From: Marasmius tenuissimus
Lineage: Eukaryota > Basidiomycota > Agaricomycetes > Agaricales > Marasmiaceae
Direction: 5' to 3'
Assembly: GCA_029532415.1 (NCBI GenBank)
Contig: JAQOTA010000065.1
Span: forward strand, 1,157,495-1,221,494
DNA length: 64,000 nt
Shown: piece by piece, positions 58,325-64,000 of the stretch
Layout of the letters: every line of letters starts with the position of its first letter
How positions within the stretch are numbered: position 1 is the first letter of the stretch
The notes under the pieces: model-generated
What the model was told of the DNA's origin: nothing
Database searches by the model: none
What the model saw: the letters and a program-made list of their open reading frames with translations, nothing else
Program-made: the position numbers and the translations under genes

Positions 58325-58941
58325 AGGACATCGTTCCAACTCTTTCACGGTTTCCTCCGATGATCCTCTACTCGTCGAGGTGCGCGCAAGGCAGAGAACG
58401 TTCAATGGTGCCTATGGGAGAACCGCTCTGGGGAACTTGGGTTACTCTCTGACAATCTTGCGGCTGTTCGACAAGAGGTTCTACAAAAGTACGTCTGTTA
58501 TTCTGCACGAATTCCGCTCAGATCTTTGCTAAGGCTCATCCTTCCATTACTCTCCCTCTTTGAATGCCCCTAGTTGGACTTGCCTTCGCTATCTTAGGAG
58601 CTCTTTTGTTTATCATCTCTTTCTTCCGGGATAGACATTCGCGACACGACTTCGCCGACGAAGAGGATTCAAACTGCTCGTCGCCGTATTGCAAACAATG
58701 CTCACAACCTAGATCAAAACATTCACCAGTCGAGCGAGCAACCTCATGTATCCTGTCGTGGTTCTCTCCGTCTGGGTCCCTCTGTCTGCGACATTGTAAA
58801 TCAATCCAGACGGTTGGCGCCTCTAGAACCCGCATCTTCGGGCGTCCATTCGTCACCGCCGGCTGGATCGTCATAGTAGTTACAGTTGCAGTGTTTTTGG
58901 CGGAAGCAACATTCATTTGGTTGATTGTAACTCTTTGGTAG
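58325..58941 (+). CDS. DUF202 membrane protein, copy A (5' exon unresolved)
   Basis: Exons 58325..58488 and 58574..58941 are clear and share intron phase with copy B. The order is the DUF202 signature: a soluble RARQRTFNGAYGRTALGNLG, a membrane-adjacent YSLTILRLFDKRFY, first helix GLAFAILGALLFIISFFRD, a long Cys/Ser-rich loop, RIFGRPFVTAGWIV, and last helix VIVVTVAVFLAEATFIWLIV. DUF202 occurs in bacterial YidH and in vacuolar VTC-type proteins; function unknown. A basic segment (RRHRRW) just upstream probably belongs to the first exon, perhaps joined by a non-GT donor near 58248. Tail-to-tail with copy B. Confidence 0.65.
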
Positions 58942-59280
58942 GCCGGTTCTTGAAACATTTGACGATGCTGACCTTTATTCTCGACATTAGACCTAAGGCC
59001 TGGCACGACACCTTCATGCACATCAATGCCAGCCCACGACTCCTCAGAGCGATGCGCTTCTCGCTAATGAGATCGAAATACATAATGAGCACGATTGTAA
59101 ACGCAGATAATAAATTACAACTCAGCGGTAGCCTACCGCTTGAAGCTAGATGTTACTTTGATACAAGGTACAATTCCGAACTTCCCTTCGTTCCTCGTGT
59201 GCCAGTTGGAAAATGGCCCCTGTCCATTGGTATATGTGCTGCCTTACGCCCTCTTCCTGCGGGAGCCTCTGGGTATCATC

Positions 59281-60012
59281 CTAGATATGAATGAGGAGAA
59301 CCAATAGCCCTATCTCTGCAACGCAGACAACGGTTGCTAGTAGAATTACTATCCAGCCCGCGGTCACGAAGGGCCGTCCAAAGATTCGCTTGCCTGACGC
59401 CGTGCGAGGTTGTTGGTCGAAATCGGGAACGGGTGGTCGACGTCTCTTGGGACCGAATGAGAAGGAAAGATTGGAAAAAGGTGTCGGGCTGAATGCTGAA
59501 TACTGCTCTTCAGTTGTATTCTGGACTTGAAGACGCCCATCAGAGTCGCCATCTTCATCTTCTCGGGGGTCGGCAAAGTCGTGTCGCGAATGCCGGTCAC
59601 GCATGAAAGATATGACGAAGACGCACGCGCCGAGGATTGCGAAAATGAGGCCAACTAGAACGATCACCACTCAGCATCCTCGCAGTGAAGAAGGCCAAAT
59701 CCATGCTTTACTTCGATAGAACCGGTGGTCGAATAGCTTCAATATTGTCAAGGCATAACCCAGATTGCCCAATGCTGTTCGTGCGTATGCGCCGTTGAAG
59801 GTTCTTTGACGTGCGCGTAGCTCGACGAGCAACGGTAGATCTGAATCAGGTACTCGGAAAGAGTCTGCTCTGTGCCCTCTGTTTACGTTGGATTAAGGGA
59901 TAGTGTTCAGCACTCTATGCATTCTGACCTCGCACCTGTAACGATGACTTCGGCGTCTCTGTAAATAGCCCTTATGCCCATCCTTCTTTCGTTTGCGCAC
60001 TGTTTCCTCCAT
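59281..60012 (-). CDS. DUF202 membrane protein, copy B
   Basis: Three exons: 59936..60012, 59712..59878, 59281..59654; 205 aa. MEETVRKRKKDGHKGYLQ leads to RRRSHRYRGHRADSF, then LRARQRTFNGAYARTALGNLG, ALTILKLFDHRFY, first helix GLIFAILGACVFVISFM, a polar loop with GPKRRRPPVP, RIFGRPFVTAGWIV and a last helix LLATVVCVAEIGLLVLL. Both copies share RDRHSRHDFAD after the first helix. The first exon was set by phase (77 nt = 25 codons + 2). Inverted duplicate of copy A with 339 bp between stops. Confidence 0.75.
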
Positions 60013-63000
60013 GCCTTGAGAGGAGGTATCCCTACAAAATCGTGGAATTGGGACGATGTGGAGGTGGAGGTGATGGTGATGGTAAAGCAACAAATCCGAT
60101 CCAAGCTGTCAAAGCAGTGACGGTCGGCAAACACCGAAGCGAATGATGGCCTGATGGCACCTACTATAATTTTAATCATGTATCCGCCATCATTCTTTCC
60201 CACCACTATGTATTCAGGTCGCTCAAACGGGTCTGACAAGGTTCCAGGCATCTAGTTGAGACAGTTGTGGCCCTCAGATGCAAGATAGTGCCAAGGTCAG
60301 TCAGAGACGTCGATTATGGGCGCCAAGGTTCCTGAAGTATCGGTTGACTCAATAAGAACTTTGGGGGAGACCTAGGGAAGACATCTCCAAATCAACGGGG
60401 GGCCCAATTGGTCGCGCCTAGAGACTCGAAGGGTCACTTCGCGGCTTTGGATTGGTATAACCATGTCCCGTTTTCGTAGGGGCCCGTACATGACGCGGGA
60501 TGTAATAGCATTAATGTTACTGGACTATTACTACTCGTTAGCGTCGCGGGCGAGTAGATAAGTCAATGCTCTGGAAGGCTTCATCTCAGTAAGGTGATCT
60601 CCTTCCATCATGTGCTCATGAACGGATGTACGCACTGAAACCTACCTGTACTAGCTCAAACATCTGCCAGTTCATAAAACTGATCAATGATGCGGCTTGA
60701 ACGTGAACATCGGTATGTCTGCCATCTCCTACGGCCTCCCGTCAATCGTCCAAGAATTTCATTATGCTACAGCCTCCAACGTCCAACTTTACCTACGCGG
60801 AGCCATCTCGATATCAAGAGGCCCTTCCTGTACACAAAACCGTGGACATTCACGCTGCCGATTGATACCAACTGTCGTCGCCAGCCCTGTATCGGGAGAT
60901 ATGTAAGTGAGTCGAACTTCCTAATAGGAAATAGACACTCGGCGGTACATTGTATAGGTCGCATTCGATCGAGTCTGAGGTCGACGCTCGGCAGGCGTCA
61001 ACGGGAATTAACCATTTTGTTCTGGTTCATTCTAGTACTACGCGGTCCGAGAAATATTGGAAAGACGACGTCTGCCGGCCTCGAAGCCTAAGATCGAGCT
61101 TATATTGCGATTACCGACCGGATAGTCTCATCCGCACCCCTCGACCCTCCATTTGTAGGACACTTAATGCGAATATCTATGTGGCGGTTTGGACAAGGTT
61201 TGGATCAAGGTCCCGACTTAACCAGGAAAGGACTACAGGGGTCCGCAACATACTCCGCCAGGACGATGGGCTTAAGGTTCCTTGTAGAGCTCTACGCTTT
61301 TTGGGTATATGGCCATTGACAGACTTAGGTCTACTTAGATTCGGGACCAAAGAATGTCCATGCCTTCCTATTTCAAATGCCTTTGAGCGGACCCGCGGGA
61401 CCAAATTCAACAAGAATTCCCAATGGAAATTCAGACGGTCTGCCTCCGAGGCTGGCGAGACCCTGCGAGACCAGGGTCCAATAGGGTCCAATGTGTATTC
61501 ATGGCTGGAAGGGCCCTCATGCCGATCCCACTCAAGCCGGGGACAGGACGTCGCTCGGAATGCCCAGACTTGCCCTTCCAGGGTGAATATGGCATTGTGA
61601 TTCCAGGACACGGGTGCGCTGTAGGATTATCAGGTGACAACTGGTGTCAATTTTACATTCGTTCAGGCATAACGACGTCTTGATAATCACCATTTAGTTT
61701 TGGGATGATGTGGTGGCGTCGCAGTGGGATTATAATTTGTTGTGTGGCTGAAAGTACAAGATGGTTGTTCATTCTAAACTTTTTGTGACTCCGTCCGAAT
61801 GGGTTCTGGACCCACAAATGTAAAGGAGGGTCATAACATGGCCGCGTCTTCCCCTACACCTTGCCATCGGAGTCGTCTACTGATGCTCTTGCCAGCCTTT
61901 GGCTCATGCGAGCCACCACAGATTAGCGCCAACTTGACTCCACCATCTGCATCAGCACCCGTTCCGTATTCTAGGAAGGGCTTAGTTTGAATAGGACATT
62001 CTATCATCGCATATTTTAGGATGCCGGTGATATTGAAGGTCCTCGGTGGCGTTGTCTCCTCAAACGGGCATGGATGCTCATCGATATTCACACTACCAGG
62101 TGGTACGACCTTTCATTTACCAAACTTACCAGGCTTCACATCTCCAGTCGACTAGTGTTGAACCTTCCTACGCTTATCTTGCCGTGTGCTGTGCAAAACC
62201 GAGAGACTTATCAAGGGTCGACAACAGTCCATTATTGACGACTCACGAGTCATACCAAAAAACGTGAGGATGTGATGTATCGCGAATTCAGTACAGAGTC
62301 ATGACAGATGGGATGAATAGATGATGGAAAACCATCAAGTGGACTGTGGCACTCTGCGATTAATCCGAATTACGGTCTCTTTACAGCCCCAGCCCCATAA
62401 GGTCTCCTTCTTGTTCAGTCCGTTTAGTCCTGTGTGACCAGATTTTACCATCTCCTGTATCTATGCGACAGCGCTGACGCTCAGCTGGCTCGCAGGGAAG
62501 AACTGGGGATGGATGCCGAATCCACGACGTCCGTTCATCGATCAGTACACCTAGGAAACCCTTTGGGCACACGTGTTAGTTGCATTGAGGAAAGCGTACA
62601 AACGGGACGGTGTCAGACGCCTCAAACGCAAACGTATGGATTGCTCCGACATTCAAGGAAGACCCGAACGAAAGCGCCGCTTCCGCTACCGTGACGAGGA
62701 ACGGGTAATGGATTAGGAGGTTGCAAGAAAGAATAATCCCGTAGGGCGCGATTGAGGAGCGCACAGAGACAAAGCTCAGCCTCGCTCGCGAATCGCATTC
62801 TACTCGGGTTGGGTGTACCGCCGGTTGGAGATGAGAACAAGGGACGGATTGACAGGTAAGTTGATGGAGATGGGGAGATGGCGCTGGGGATGCCGAGGTA
62901 AGTTGGTGGGGAACTGTTGATTTGATCACGATCTTCGACCAAATGCGGAAGCGGATAGTTATTTTAGCGCAATTCTTGGGAAAATCGGAGCAAAAAAATA

Positions 63001-63116
63001 TTTCAAACGTCCGTTAACCGCCTTCTCGTGATGCGTTGTATTTTCCCCATTGATAATGAAAGGGGAATTCCTTTCTTCTCTTCCTCCTTCATCTCCCGGT
63101 CGTTTCGTGACTTGTA
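60013..63116. other. About 3.1 kb with no convincing gene
   Basis: Open frames exist at 60687-61091, 60950-61600 and 61177-61611 (opposite strand), but they overlap in conflicting frames and I recognise no domain. A stretch near 60697 (NIGMSAISYGLPSIVQEF) could be a transporter remnant. The words GGGTCCAA and GACC recur near 61480-61500. No tRNA or rRNA was seen. Confidence 0.35.
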
Positions 63117-64000
63117 ATGAGGTCTTTTGAAGAAGATCCCCTTACTCTGGCCATCTTGCCTCCTCCGAATGAATCACTAGAGGCGCGTCAGGCTAGAGAG
63201 GAAGCAGAGGCTGACGCTAAGAGGGTCAGGTTCGTGATTAATATCTCATCGAAATGTTCAGCGTCGTTGAATACAGCCGTCGGTTATTTTCAGCGATGAG
63301 ATAGATGACCAGATCAGGAAAGAGAGAGACGCAGAGAAGAAGAAGAAGAAACCAGTCAAGCTGCTGTTACTGGGTCAGTTTCAAGTTCAAGTCGCGCCAA
63401 ATACAGTTCTGATTCGTGCTATCAGGTCAAAGCGAGAGCGGTAAAACAGCAACGCTGAAGAGTGAGTCTCTACGATTGCCCTGTCTACATGCCTGGTCAA
63501 CTTGTTCGTCCTTTCTTCAGATTTCCAACTCCAGTACGCTCGCCAAGAGTGGCAACAGGAATGTGCTGCATGGAAGATGGTCATTTTCTTCAATTTGGTC
63601 CGGAATGTGAACACCATCATGGATATCCTCGCTCGTGAAATGGCCGCCCAAGCAAACACTATATCCGACCATATCGGTAGTAGCGATGAATCATCGGAGG
63701 ATACACACGATTTCAAATCTCCTCTACACTACAAGGAAAAACACCGTCTGCTGAAGTTGCGTCTGGGGCCCCTTCGACGAATACAAACCGACCTCGAACG
63801 TCGCCTTGGTACTAGCGCACTAGAAGCCCATTCAATACCAGTGAGCACAGCTGCTCCTTTTGGGAATAGCGCCACCTCGGACGGAGGAACCCTCCCGCGT
63901 TCAAGCGAATTCTTTATCCATTCCAGTAATGGTTGGAAAACCGCACTCGATAAAGTCAAGGTCAACGTGCGGTCAGCGCGCGCTGAATCAGAGGCGGGGA
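63117..64000 (+). CDS. G-protein alpha-subunit-like GTPase (5' part, cut by window edge)
   Basis: Exons 63117..63229, 63294..63373, 63426..63461, 63521..>64000; about 223 aa visible. An acidic/basic N-terminal helix (ESLEARQAREEAEADAKRV, then DEIDDQIRKERDAEKKKKK) leads to VKLLLLGQSESGKTATLKNF, the P-loop (residues 65-72), as in heterotrimeric G-alpha proteins. The Gly that normally starts MGxGxS at the N-terminus of canonical G-alpha, needed for myristoylation, is absent. After the P-loop come long helical and Ser-rich segments, so the helical domain appears larger than the standard one. Switch regions lie outside the window. Such atypical G-alpha genes are numerous in Agaricomycetes. Confidence 0.8.

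Noticed and set aside
60950..61611. Two overlapping ORFs of 216 and 144 codons on opposite strands
   Set aside because: No recognisable domain and no way to choose a strand; probably chance open frames in GC-balanced DNA.
62576..62942. Minus-strand ORFs of 106 and 117 codons
   Set aside because: Composition is low complexity (Ser/Pro/His) with no domain, and they lie in the promoter region of the G-alpha-like gene.
1..64000. tRNA, rRNA, CRISPR or prokaryotic operon features
   Set aside because: Scanning by eye for tRNA B-box-like words and regular repeats gave nothing; the intron-rich genes are clearly nuclear fungal.

Overview
The window is nuclear DNA from a filamentous basidiomycete, most likely a wood- or litter-decaying member of the Agaricomycetes. 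Genes are dense and carry many short introns (about 45-70 nt, GT..AG). The gene content also fits: a 19-exon laccase, a GH3 beta-xylosidase, a sedolisin protease, an F-box/leucine-rich-type protein, BTB proteins, a large 2-oxoglutarate oxygenase and a G-alpha-like protein. Exon boundaries were worked out by hand from reading frame, splice signals and comparison between paralogues inside the window. No tRNA, rRNA, CRISPR array or prokaryotic feature was found.

Layout. 0-5.7 kb: two tandem copies of a large prolyl-4-hydroxylase-like 2OG-Fe(II) oxygenase, the first cut by the window edge. 6.4-8.8 kb: a tail-to-tail pair of BTB/POZ genes. 9.5-10.9 kb: a zinc-independent MDR oxidoreductase on the minus strand. 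11.7-19.7 kb: the histone chaperone ASF1, divergent from a 2190-aa Ras guanine-nucleotide exchange factor. 20.3-29.8 kb: four more MDR paralogues on the plus strand, with an NAD(P)-binding NmrA-like gene and a 454-bp MITE between the first and second. 29.9-33 kb: an F-box protein and the ER chaperone SHR3. 33.6-39.2 kb: a sedolisin, a small secreted Cys/Ala-rich protein, a pseudogene of that protein, and a second MITE beside the pseudogene. 39.8-45.4 kb: two small hypothetical genes, the second NmrA-like gene and a small one-pass membrane protein. 45.8-53.1 kb: the proteasome deubiquitinase UBP6, a GH3 beta-xylosidase and a CBF1-type bHLH factor. 54.6-57.2 kb: a laccase with an apparent one-base frameshift. 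58.3-60 kb: a tail-to-tail pair of DUF202 membrane proteins. 60-63.1 kb: mostly no convincing gene. 63.1 kb to the end: the start of a G-alpha-like protein.

How genes relate. The strongest theme is local gene duplication: five MDR genes, two NmrA-like genes, two 2OG oxygenases, two BTB genes, two DUF202 genes and a gene/pseudogene pair. Four of the five MDR genes share a promoter block (an ACCGGT-containing element about 180-230 bp upstream) and a TATA-type box at a nearly fixed distance, so they are probably co-regulated. With the NmrA-like genes nearby they may form a catabolic or secondary-metabolite cluster; this is inference. The xylosidase, laccase and sedolisin are secreted enzymes for plant biomass and protein breakdown. 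ASF1, UBP6, SHR3, RasGEF and CBF1-like are housekeeping or regulatory genes.
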